Below are positions 7,525-13,137 of a stretch of DNA of 13,137 nucleotides, one piece after another. The position numbers and the translations under genes were made by a program. The notes beneath the pieces were generated by a model. The model was not told where the DNA came from, ran no database searches, and was given only the letters and a program-made list of their open reading frames with translations. Source of the DNA: an uncultured Clostridium sp. (lineage in GTDB: Bacteria > Bacillota > Clostridia > Lachnospirales > Lachnospiraceae); the NCBI GenBank assembly GCA_900553925.1, contig USFH01000048.1, positions 1 to 13,137 of the forward strand. The letters are read 5' to 3'. The number at the start of each line of letters is the position of its first letter. Positions within the stretch are counted from its first letter, which is position 1.

Positions 7525-7568
7525 GCACGCTGATGCGTGCGCAGGTCATCACGCTTTCGCGTGGTGAC
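7525..7568. promoter_or_regulatory. Two matching palindromes, candidate operator or tandem hairpin leader
   Basis: Palindrome 1 is GCACGC-TGAT-GCGTGC (7525-7540). Palindrome 2 has 10-bp arms at 7545-7554 and 7559-7568 around TTTC, with one T·G pair. Both share the core CACGC-N4-GCGTG, and the cores start 24 bp apart (7526 and 7550). They lie downstream of one TATAAT and across the -35 region of a second. They could bind a dimeric repressor twice, or act as two RNA hairpins. The loops do not match the ACGR loops of the guanidine-II riboswitch. Confidence 0.5.
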
Positions 7569-7571
7569 ATG

Positions 7572-7580
7572 TGATATAAT
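7572..7580 (+). promoter_or_regulatory. Proximal extended -10 promoter of the permease gene
   Basis: TGATATAAT is a perfect extended -10 element ending 30 bases before the permease start, implying a leader of about 24 bases. No -35 is recognisable; that position falls inside the second palindrome, so binding there would block this promoter. Confidence 0.5.
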
Positions 7581-7610
7581 GGAAAAAATTTTACAGAATC
7601 GAGATACATT

Positions 7611-8720
7611 ATGAAGAAAATACTTGCATTTATAAAAAGAGAAACCGTCCTGATGGTAAGCCTCGTACTCGCCATCCTCTCCATGTTCCTCGTCCATCCG
7701 GACAGAAAATACATCTCCTACATCGACTGGCATTCCATCACACTCCTGTTCTGCCTAATGGCTGTTATGGCTGGATTCAAGGAAACCGGTCTGTTCCGCA
7801 CGATCGGAAATGCACTGCTTGCACACGTTCATACAACGAGACAATTATTTCTTGTGCTGGTGTTGCTTCCTTTTGTATTCAGTATGTTTATCACAAATGA
7901 TGTCTCACTGATTACTTTTGTGCCATTTGCGATTATCGTACTTTCCATGTCGGAGAAAGAACATCTGATCATCCCTGTCGTTATGATGCAGACAATCGCT
8001 GCAAACCTCGGAAGTATACTTATGCCGATGGGGAATCCACAGAACTTGTATCTATATGCGAAATCCGGCATGTCCCTCGGTACATTCGTGGGAATTATGC
8101 TCCCTTACACGATTGCTTCGCTGCTTGGAATCCTGATTTCCATGTTCTTCATCAAACAGCATGCCATTGTAATCGATCGGAACGACCATGCAGTTAAACT
8201 TCCGAAAAGGCAAATCATCCTTTACAGCATCGCATTTGTGCTGTGCCTGTTGAATGTTGCAAAGCTTCTGGACATCCGCATCCTGTTCGTGATTATTCTT
8301 GTACTGTTCCTGCTTGTGTCACGAAAAACTCTGCTTCACGTAGACTACGCACTGCTCGGCACATTTATCGGATTTTTTGTATTCATCGGAAATATGGAGC
8401 GCGTGCCTGCTTTCCAGTCCTTCCTTGAAAGCATCATTACCGGACGGGAAACATACATTGCAATCGGTGCCAGCCAGATTATCAGCAACGTGCCAACTGC
8501 CCTTTTGCTGTCCGGCTTTACCGCAAATTACAAAGCACTTATCATCGGCACCAACCTCGGTGGACTTGGCACGCTCATCGCTTCGATGGCAAGCCTGATA
8601 TCTTATAAACAAATTGCCCGGGAATATCCGGGCAAAAAGGGGAAATATTTTCTATGGTTTACGGTTGTCAATGTGGTGTTTCTGGCTGGGTTGATGGGGA
8701 TGTATAGTCTAACCTCTTAG
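7611..8720 (+). CDS. SLC13/ArsB-type ion transporter superfamily permease
   Basis: This is a 369-residue polytopic membrane protein, the only plus-strand gene. The two halves of the ion-transporter fold each show the substrate-loop signature: FITNDVSLITFVPF around residues 93-106, and SNVPTALLLSGF near 289-300. GNPQNLYLYAKSG (about 142-154) and NLGGLGTLIAS are also typical of the ArsB/NhaD/SLC13 (CitMHS-like) superfamily. It is a little shorter than the usual 400-430. The substrate (dicarboxylate, citrate, arsenite or a cation) cannot be decided from these motifs, and no arsenic or citrate genes lie nearby. The start at 7611 has only a weak ribosome binding site (GAGAT), which may keep expression low. 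Its stop lies in a hairpin shared with the convergent VWA gene. Confidence 0.85.
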   Translation: MKKILAFIKRETVLMVSLVLAILSMFLVHPDRKYISYIDWHSITLLFCLMAVMAGFKETGLFRTIGNALLAHVHTTRQLFLVLVLLPFVFSMFITNDVSLITFVPFAIIVLSMSEKEHLIIPVVMMQTIAANLGSILMPMGNPQNLYLYAKSGMSLGTFVGIMLPYTIASLLGILISMFFIKQHAIVIDRNDHAVKLPKRQIILYSIAFVLCLLNVAKLLDIRILFVIILVLFLLVSRKTLLHVDYALLGTFIGFFVFIGNMERVPAFQSFLESIITGRETYIAIGASQIISNVPTALLLSGFTANYKALIIGTNLGGLGTLIASMASLISYKQIAREYPGKKGKYFLWFTVVNVVFLAGLMGMYSLTS

Positions 8721-8725
8721 ACTAT
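8704..8725. terminator. Shared hairpin between convergent genes
   Basis: ATAGTCTAA (8704-8712) and TTAGACTAT (8717-8725) form a perfect 9-bp stem around CCTC. The stop codons of both the permease (8718-8720) and the VWA gene (8722-8724) lie inside it. The U-tract is short on the plus strand and absent on the minus strand, so it is at best a weak terminator. Confidence 0.5.
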
Positions 8726-9384
8726 TTCCTCCTTGCATAATCCTCCTCAATCTCCTCGAAGCAATCCTCTTCATCTAGGAAATCTGTCATATCCTGCGCG
8801 GATTCGCAGCTGCGCATCATGGCTACGGTCTGACTTAATACCTTGTAATTGAGTGCTGTTCCGGCAGCATCACAATGGTAATTGACGGCACGGCCGGCTC
8901 TGATTCCCATGCGTCCTGCTTCTGCGACTGCATCGATGTTTGCTCCAAGAAAGATAAATTCCCAGTTTTTCGCCTGCCGTTTCTCAATCATTTTCTTGAT
9001 CTTCGCATAATTATATCTGTGGCTTGCATTTTCCATACCATCTGTCGTGATAATGAAGATTGTCTTCTCCGGGCGTTCCGACTCCGGCATACGCTTGCGT
9101 ACATCCTTGATATGACTGATTGCACCACCGATTGCATCTAACAATGCCGTACAGCCCCGCACAAAATACTGCTCGTCTGTCATCGGCTGAATCTGCCTGA
9201 TGTCCGCCCGGTCATAGATCACCTCTGTCTGGTCGTCAAACAATACGACCGATACAAGCGCTTCGCCTGCTTCCTTCTTCTGCTTCTCGATCATACTGTT
9301 GAATCCGCCTATCGTGTCCGACTCAAGCCCGCTCATTGATCCACTTCTGTCTAAGATAAATACCAATTCTGTCAAATTCTTCAT
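8722..9384 (-). CDS. VWA-domain protein (TerY-like)
   Basis: A 220-residue soluble protein consists almost entirely of a von Willebrand factor A domain. The metal-ion-dependent adhesion site is complete: Asp12, Ser14 and Ser16 in FILDRSGSMSG, Thr79 in RGCTALLDA, and Asp115 in TTDGMEN. It opens directly with the first beta strand (NLTELVFIL), has no signal peptide and should be cytosolic. The tail is strongly acidic (FLDEEDCFEEIEEDYARRK). The start at 9384 is set by GGAGG eight bases upstream; a longer in-frame reading lacks this. Similar small VWA proteins act as protein-binding partners in tellurite-resistance-type gene sets. The macro-domain gene upstream on the same strand is a likely functional neighbour, although a terminator separates them. 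Confidence 0.88.
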   Translation of the reverse strand: MKNLTELVFILDRSGSMSGLESDTIGGFNSMIEKQKKEAGEALVSVVLFDDQTEVIYDRADIRQIQPMTDEQYFVRGCTALLDAIGGAISHIKDVRKRMPESERPEKTIFIITTDGMENASHRYNYAKIKKMIEKRQAKNWEFIFLGANIDAVAEAGRMGIRAGRAVNYHCDAAGTALNYKVLSQTVAMMRSCESAQDMTDFLDEEDCFEEIEEDYARRK

Positions 9385-9502
9385 AATGATTACCTCCATT
9401 TCATCCTTCTGATATTTTCGATATGCAGCATACATGCATTCAAGCCTATATGCTTATATCTGCCAATCGTTTTTATCAGTTGCTTTGTTTGTTGTTGAAG
9501 GA

Positions 9503-9511
9503 ATCATATCA
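9503..9511 (-). promoter_or_regulatory. Possible promoter of the VWA gene
   Basis: The minus strand reads TGATATGAT, an extended -10 just downstream of the macro-gene terminator. There is no good -35. It would give a leader of about 110 bases in which I see no strong structure. Confidence 0.35.
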
Positions 9512-9519
9512 CAAAGCAT

Positions 9520-9547
9520 AAAAAATAAGGTCGCCACACAAGCGACC
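9520..9547 (-). terminator. Intrinsic terminator after the macro-domain gene
   Basis: GGTCGC (9529-9534) pairs with GCGACC (9542-9547) around a seven-base loop. On the minus strand the stem runs into UUAUUUUUU. It lies about 50 bases after the macro-domain stop codon. Confidence 0.85.
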
Positions 9548-9554
9548 CTATATA

Positions 9555-9630
9555 ATATATTTGATCAGACACAGAAGTCCATGTTTCTCTGTCAATATAT
9601 CAGATCAGGCATGAAAGTCCATGCTCCTCT
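9555..9630. repeat. Imperfect 40-bp tandem duplication across the macro-gene 3' end
   Basis: The 28 bases at 9563-9590 match 9603-9630 at 22 positions by my count, and the AT-rich flanks also match, giving a period of 40. One copy encodes the last residues of the macro-domain protein (EEHGLSCLI); the other lies after the stop codon and would read EKHGLLCLI in another frame. Confidence 0.75.
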
Positions 9631-10709
9631 AACTGGATATCCAACTCGATCATATCGTAGATTTGATTCTCTATGAAATAAGAGAAGATAATGTCCGTCT
9701 TATCGCACGGGCTTAATGCATATCCTGCACGCGCAAGCAGATCTCTCGTCTCATCCAAATTGAGCTTCGCCCCTATACACAGGCACATTGCAGTCATCTT
9801 CTGCGGATGATAATCTGCATGATTTTTTATCTTCGAAAATGTCTTCTTATCCACGAGCGCCCGCTTGTAGACATCTGCATTCGTCATGCCTTTCTCTTCA
9901 ATCAGATAGAGCAGATATTCCGAGAAGGAATCCGTCAGATGTTTCATACGCTCTTCTAATTTGCTCTCATGCAGTTCTGTGAACTCATTTTCTTCCTCGG
10001 AATCCTCCTCATACAGATCGTCTTCATAAGGCGAAAACGATTCATCGTCCAAGTCCGTCCCATCAGGCTGGCAGGGTGCATCGTCTAGTTTCGTCTCACC
10101 TGGCTGACAGATTGCATCGTCCAAGTCACGCCGCAACGCCATCGTCTGTATGCCATATTCTTCATGATGTTTTGCATCGACATAGTTCTCGTCAATATAT
10201 GCCTGCAGGTCTTTGTCGAATCGTTTTCCATATCTTGCTGACTGCGCATCGAATACAACCAGGTAGATAAGCATCTCATGATTCTGCAAAAATGCCTGAA
10301 TCTCATCCGCAGCAATGCGGATACCTTCTTCCTTCGGATAGCCAAAGCTTCCGGTAGAAATCACAGGAAATGCAATGGACCGGCATTGCTGTTCCCACGC
10401 CAGCGATAAACTCTTCCGATAACAGTCCCTCAGCTTTTCTTCCTCGCCATGCGCTCCGTCAATATAAAGCGGGCTGACCGCATGGATGATAGAATGCGCC
10501 GGCAACCGGAATCCCGGTGTCAGGAATACGTCTCCCTCCGGGACCTCACCGATATTTTTCTGCCGGTATTCTGACAAACGTCGCTTTCCCGCTGCCTTAT
10601 AGACCGCATAATCGCAGCCACTTCCTATAATTGGTTTTGTATTCGCAGTATTCACGATCGCATCGCACCGCATCTTCGTTATATCATTTCTGACTATCTT
10701 AAATGGCAT
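9600..10709 (-). CDS. Macro-domain protein with C-terminal XRE-like helical domain
   Basis: A 369-residue, probably cytosolic protein in three parts. Residues 1 to about 175 form a macro domain, a fold that binds ADP-ribose or removes it from proteins. Both ligand loops are recognisable: DAIVNTANTKPIIGSGCDYA (16-35) and PVISTGSFGYP (115-125). Loop 1 departs from the usual GGGGVDGAI form. Residues about 195-250 are an acidic linker with a 12-residue repeat. Residues about 252-369 (SEYLLYLIEEKGMTNADVYK onwards, then KTFSKIKNHADYHPQKMTAM, RDLLARAGYALSP) form an all-helical region resembling an XRE-type helix-turn-helix module that recurs in Lachnospiraceae proteins. The start follows GGAG by seven bases, with a promoter at 10762-10790. 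A role in ADP-ribose signalling or sensing with the next gene (VWA) is inference. Confidence 0.87.
   Translation of the reverse strand: MPFKIVRNDITKMRCDAIVNTANTKPIIGSGCDYAVYKAAGKRRLSEYRQKNIGEVPEGDVFLTPGFRLPAHSIIHAVSPLYIDGAHGEEEKLRDCYRKSLSLAWEQQCRSIAFPVISTGSFGYPKEEGIRIAADEIQAFLQNHEMLIYLVVFDAQSARYGKRFDKDLQAYIDENYVDAKHHEEYGIQTMALRRDLDDAICQPGETKLDDAPCQPDGTDLDDESFSPYEDDLYEEDSEEENEFTELHESKLEERMKHLTDSFSEYLLYLIEEKGMTNADVYKRALVDKKTFSKIKNHADYHPQKMTAMCLCIGAKLNLDETRDLLARAGYALSPCDKTDIIFSYFIENQIYDMIELDIQLEEHGLSCLI
10017..10124 (-). repeat. 12-residue repeat in the macro-protein linker
   Basis: Three successive 36-bp units encode LDDAICQPGETK, LDDAPCQPDGTD and LDDESFSPYEDD (residues 196-231), followed by an acidic run (LYEEDSEEENEF). 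The first two units are clearly duplicated at the DNA level; the third has diverged. Confidence 0.7.
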
Positions 10710-10761
10710 CTTCTATCTCCAATCAAGGGAACTTTTGTATATTTTCTAAGATTATTTTTTT

Positions 10762-10790
10762 ATTTTACTACTTCCGTCTTCCTTGGTAAA
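10762..10790 (-). promoter_or_regulatory. Promoter of the macro-domain gene
   Basis: On the minus strand, TTTACC (10785-10790) and TAAAAT (10762-10767) are spaced by 17 bases. The site lies between the 64-bp repeat array and the gene start, with a leader of roughly 45 bases. Confidence 0.5.
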
Positions 10791-10816
10791 GTTTTCTGCT
10801 ATCTTTTCATTCTTGT

Positions 10817-11136
10817 AAATTTCCCTCTTGGAGCAGCCTTCCCTTTTCTGCTTACTTTGCTCCTACTTGCACTTACCAATAAATTTCCCTCTTGGAGCAG
10901 CCTTCCCTTTTCTGCTTACTTTGCTCCTACTTCCACTCTCCATCAAATTCCCCACTTGGAGCAACCTTCTCTTTTCCGCTTGCTTTGCTCCTACTTCCAC
11001 TTACCAATAAATTTCCCACTTGGAGCAACCTTCCCTTTTCCGCTTACTTTGCTCCTACTTCCGTTCTCCATCAAATTCCCCACTTGGAGCAACCTTCCCT
11101 TTTCCGCTTACTTTGCTCCTACTTCCACTCCAAAAC
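10817..11136. repeat. Five tandem 64-bp repeats with 128-bp higher-order pattern
   Basis: Units start at 10817, 10881, 10945, 11009 and 11073 with an exact period of 64. Each contains CTTGGAGCA near its start and TTTGCTCCTACTT about 25 bases later, so each can form a 6-7-bp stem (GGAGCAA/TTGCTCC). The unit tails alternate: units 1 and 3 end TTACCAAT, units 2 and 4 end TCTCCATC. This shows a 128-bp dimer as the unit of a later duplication. The final unit degenerates into the ABC-gene terminator. The stretch 10710-11179 holds no gene I can support. It is not a CRISPR array, since there are no unique spacers. Confidence 0.92.
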
Positions 11137-11137
11137 C

Positions 11138-11172
11138 AAAAAACAGCCACGAGCACAAAGCCCATGACTGTT
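11138..11172 (-). terminator. Intrinsic terminator after the ABC exporter gene
   Basis: Arms at 11142-11154 and 11160-11172 form a 13-bp stem on the minus-strand RNA, three pairs of which are G·U, around a five-base loop, followed by six U residues. The stem begins eight bases after the exporter stop codon. Confidence 0.88.
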
Positions 11173-11179
11173 AATATTC

Positions 11180-13063
11180 CTACGCCAGCACTGCATTTCC
11201 GGTATACAACTGGTAATATCTGCCCTTCTTTTCAAGCAGTTCTTCGTGTGTTCCACGTTCAATGATTCGTCCCTGTTCAAGTACCATAATACAGTCGCTG
11301 TTTTGGATCGTGGACAACCGATGTGCGATTACAAATGTTGTTCTTCCATGCATCAGCTTGTCCATACCATCCTGTACCAGGCGCTCGGTTCGTGTATCGA
11401 TCGAGCTTGTCGCTTCATCTAAGATAAGCGCCGGTGGATCGGCGATTGCCGCCCGCGCAATGGCGAGAAGCTGCCGCTGTCCCTGACTTAAGTTTGCGCC
11501 GTCGCCAGTCAAAACGGTATCATAGCCCTGCGGCAGACGACGGATAAATCCATCGGCATTTGCAAGCTTTGCGGCTGCCTCGACTTCTTCATCCGTTGCA
11601 TCAAGCCGTCCATAGCGGATATTCTCCCGCACGCTCATGCTGAACAGATGCGTATCCTGCAATACGATGCCGAGTGATCTTCGCAGATCGGCTTTCTTAA
11701 TCTTGTTGATATTGATGCCATCATACCGGATCTTTCCATCCTGAATATCGTAGAACCGATTGATCAGATTCGTGATCGTCGTCTTTCCAGCTCCGGTCGA
11801 GCCGACGAACGCAAGCTTTTGTCCCGGCTGTGCAAACATCGAAACATTGTGCAGCACAATCTTATCATCGGTATATCCGAAGTCCACGTCGTCAAATACG
11901 ACGTCACCCTTCAGCTCCACATAGGTTGTCGGATCACCATTTGTATGCTTGTGCGCCCACGCCCAGAGTCCGGTACGCTTCTCACTTGGCACAAGCTGTC
12001 CATTTTCGCGCTTTGCATTCACAAGCTCGACATAGCCCTCGTCCACTTCCGGCTCCTCATCCAGTAGATTGAAGATTCGCTCCGCTCCGGCAAGTGCCAT
12101 CACGATTGCATTGATCTGCATACTGATCTGGTTGATCGGCATGTTGAAGTTCTTGTTGAAGGTCAGGAAGCTTGCCAGTCCGCCCAGCGTGAATCCGCCG
12201 ACATTTCCAATCGCCAGTACACCTCCAACGATTGCACAGAGCACATAGCTGATATTTCCAAGCTGTGCATTGATCGGTGCTAAAATATTCGAATAGTTAT
12301 TCGCCTTATAGGAGCTCTCGCACAAAGCATCGTTCAGCTTGTCAAATGCTTCCTTGCTCTCTTCCTCGTGGCAGAACACCTTAACCACACGCTGTCCCTG
12401 CATCATCTCTTCGATATAACCATTGACCGTACCAATATCCTTCTGCTGCGCAATGAAATGCTTCGCGGAAAGTCCGCCGATCTTTCTTGTCAGTACCAGC
12501 ATAATTCCGACCATGAAAAATGTCAGCGCCGTAAGCGGAATGTTCAGCATAAACATACAAACGGTCGTACTGATAATCGTAATCGCACTATTGAAAAGCT
12601 GTGGCATCGACTGGCTGATCATCTGTCTCAGCGTATCGGTATCATTTGTATACATGGACATGATATCGCCGTGCGCATGGGTGTCAAAATATTTGATTGG
12701 AAGCTGCTCCATCTTCGTGAACATCGAATCACGGAATGTTTTCAGCATTCCCTGTGTGACATTAACCATGATTCGGTTATAGGAATACGAAGCAATAATT
12801 CCGATCCCATAGAAGCATGCGACACGTCCGATCGCATGGAGCAATGGTGTGTAATTCTTCGTCTCACTCTTTAACAGCGGTGTAATGTAGTCGTCGATCA
12901 ACCGTTGCATGAACATCGTTCCCTGTACATTTGCAAGAACGTTGATGATGATACAGATTGCCACGATAATAATCGCTGCGCCATAATGCTTCATGAGCAT
13001 TCCCATCAACCGCTTCAGAAGTCTGCCCGGATTCTCCGGTCCTTTTCCTCTTTGATTACGCAT
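11180..13063 (-). CDS. ABC exporter half-transporter (multidrug/lipid type), second subunit
   Basis: A 627-residue half-transporter with an N-terminal six-helix ABC exporter membrane domain (about residues 25-335) and a C-terminal ATPase. The nucleotide-binding domain is complete: Walker A GSTGAGKTT (421-429), Q-loop in GIVLQDTHLF, signature LSQGQ (525-529), Walker B with the catalytic glutamate in LILDEATSS (Asp549, Glu550), and the switch histidine in VIAHRLST. A long insert between the domains (about 360-400) is typical of YheH/LmrD-like partners in heterodimeric exporters. The start at 13063 is set by GGAGGT eight bases upstream. The preceding reading frame overlaps it by eight bases, which suggests a partner subunit and coupled translation. 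The substrate cannot be told from sequence. Confidence 0.93.
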   Translation of the reverse strand: MRNQRGKGPENPGRLLKRLMGMLMKHYGAAIIIVAICIIINVLANVQGTMFMQRLIDDYITPLLKSETKNYTPLLHAIGRVACFYGIGIIASYSYNRIMVNVTQGMLKTFRDSMFTKMEQLPIKYFDTHAHGDIMSMYTNDTDTLRQMISQSMPQLFNSAITIISTTVCMFMLNIPLTALTFFMVGIMLVLTRKIGGLSAKHFIAQQKDIGTVNGYIEEMMQGQRVVKVFCHEEESKEAFDKLNDALCESSYKANNYSNILAPINAQLGNISYVLCAIVGGVLAIGNVGGFTLGGLASFLTFNKNFNMPINQISMQINAIVMALAGAERIFNLLDEEPEVDEGYVELVNAKRENGQLVPSEKRTGLWAWAHKHTNGDPTTYVELKGDVVFDDVDFGYTDDKIVLHNVSMFAQPGQKLAFVGSTGAGKTTITNLINRFYDIQDGKIRYDGININKIKKADLRRSLGIVLQDTHLFSMSVRENIRYGRLDATDEEVEAAAKLANADGFIRRLPQGYDTVLTGDGANLSQGQRQLLAIARAAIADPPALILDEATSSIDTRTERLVQDGMDKLMHGRTTFVIAHRLSTIQNSDCIMVLEQGRIIERGTHEELLEKKGRYYQLYTGNAVLA

Positions 13064-13137
13064 GCTGGCTCACCTCCTCACTTACTACAGGCACCTTTTC
13101 GGGTATCGCCCCCTCGCCTCCGCTCGGCGGCAGGTCG
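13056..13137 (-). CDS. 3' tip of the upstream gene, probably the partner ABC exporter subunit (partial)
   Basis: One minus-strand frame is open from the window edge and reads about 26 residues (ending PEKVPVVSEEVSQHA) before a stop at 13056-13058. It overlaps the start of the next gene as ATGCGTAA. Such short overlaps are common between the two genes of heterodimeric ABC exporters. The tail itself has no recognisable domain, and the other frames stop earlier, so the assignment rests on context. Confidence 0.5.
   Translation of the reverse strand, partial: DLPPSGGEGAIPEKVPVVSEEVSQHA

Noticed and set aside
7525..7568. Guanidine-II (mini-ykkC) riboswitch
   Set aside because: Two adjacent hairpins are present, but the loops are TGAT and TTTC, not the required ACGR, and the transporter is not of the guanidine exporter type.
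8616..8633. GCCCGG/CCGGGC hairpin as a terminator
   Set aside because: It lies inside the permease coding region about 90 bases before the stop and is followed by A residues on the plus strand, so it cannot act as an intrinsic terminator there.
10817..11136. CRISPR-like array
   Set aside because: The period of 64 fits a repeat plus spacer, but every unit is similar along its whole length, there are no unique spacers and no cas genes nearby.
10828..11265. Leucine-rich plus-strand open frames over the tandem repeats
   Set aside because: A 64-bp unit shifts frame each copy and simply lacks stops in all three frames. The predicted peptides are low-complexity, have no ribosome binding site and run into the ABC terminator.

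Overview
The window looks like chromosomal DNA of a low-to-mid GC Bacillota, most like a gut Lachnospiraceae/Clostridia member. The grounds are strong AGGAGG-type ribosome binding sites, intrinsic terminators, a DUF2798 membrane protein and a macro-domain protein with an XRE-like C-terminal domain of the kind seen in that family. The species cannot be named from the sequence. All genes but one are read on the minus strand, so the minus-strand transcription order runs from right to left.

Right to left: the 3' tip of a gene (13137-13056) overlaps a complete ABC exporter half-transporter (13063-11180), which ends in a strong terminator. A gene-free stretch follows, filled by five 64-bp tandem repeats (10817-11136). 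Next come a macro-domain protein (10709-9600) whose 3' end is partly duplicated, a terminator, and a small von Willebrand A (VWA) protein (9384-8722). Converging on the VWA gene from the plus strand is an SLC13/ArsB-like permease (7611-8720); its upstream region carries two extended -10 promoters and two matching palindromes. Divergent from the permease is a DUF2798 membrane protein (7279-6785).

The left half is housekeeping nucleotide and cofactor metabolism. uraA-upp form a uracil uptake and salvage operon. pdxS-pdxT encode the two subunits of PLP synthase, with coding regions one base apart. carB encodes the large subunit of carbamoyl-phosphate synthase, has its own promoter, and runs off the left edge. 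carB is broken in this sequence: two bases are missing near 384, so the reading frame ends at 345 after 795 residues although the correct continuation is readable in another frame to the window edge. If this is real and not a sequence error, de novo pyrimidine and arginine synthesis would be impaired unless a second carB exists, and the uraA-upp salvage operon in the same window would matter more.

The parts most worth a second look are the 64-bp repeat array, the macro/VWA gene pair beside it, the paired palindromes before the permease, the helically phased direct repeats before pdxST, and the carB frameshift.
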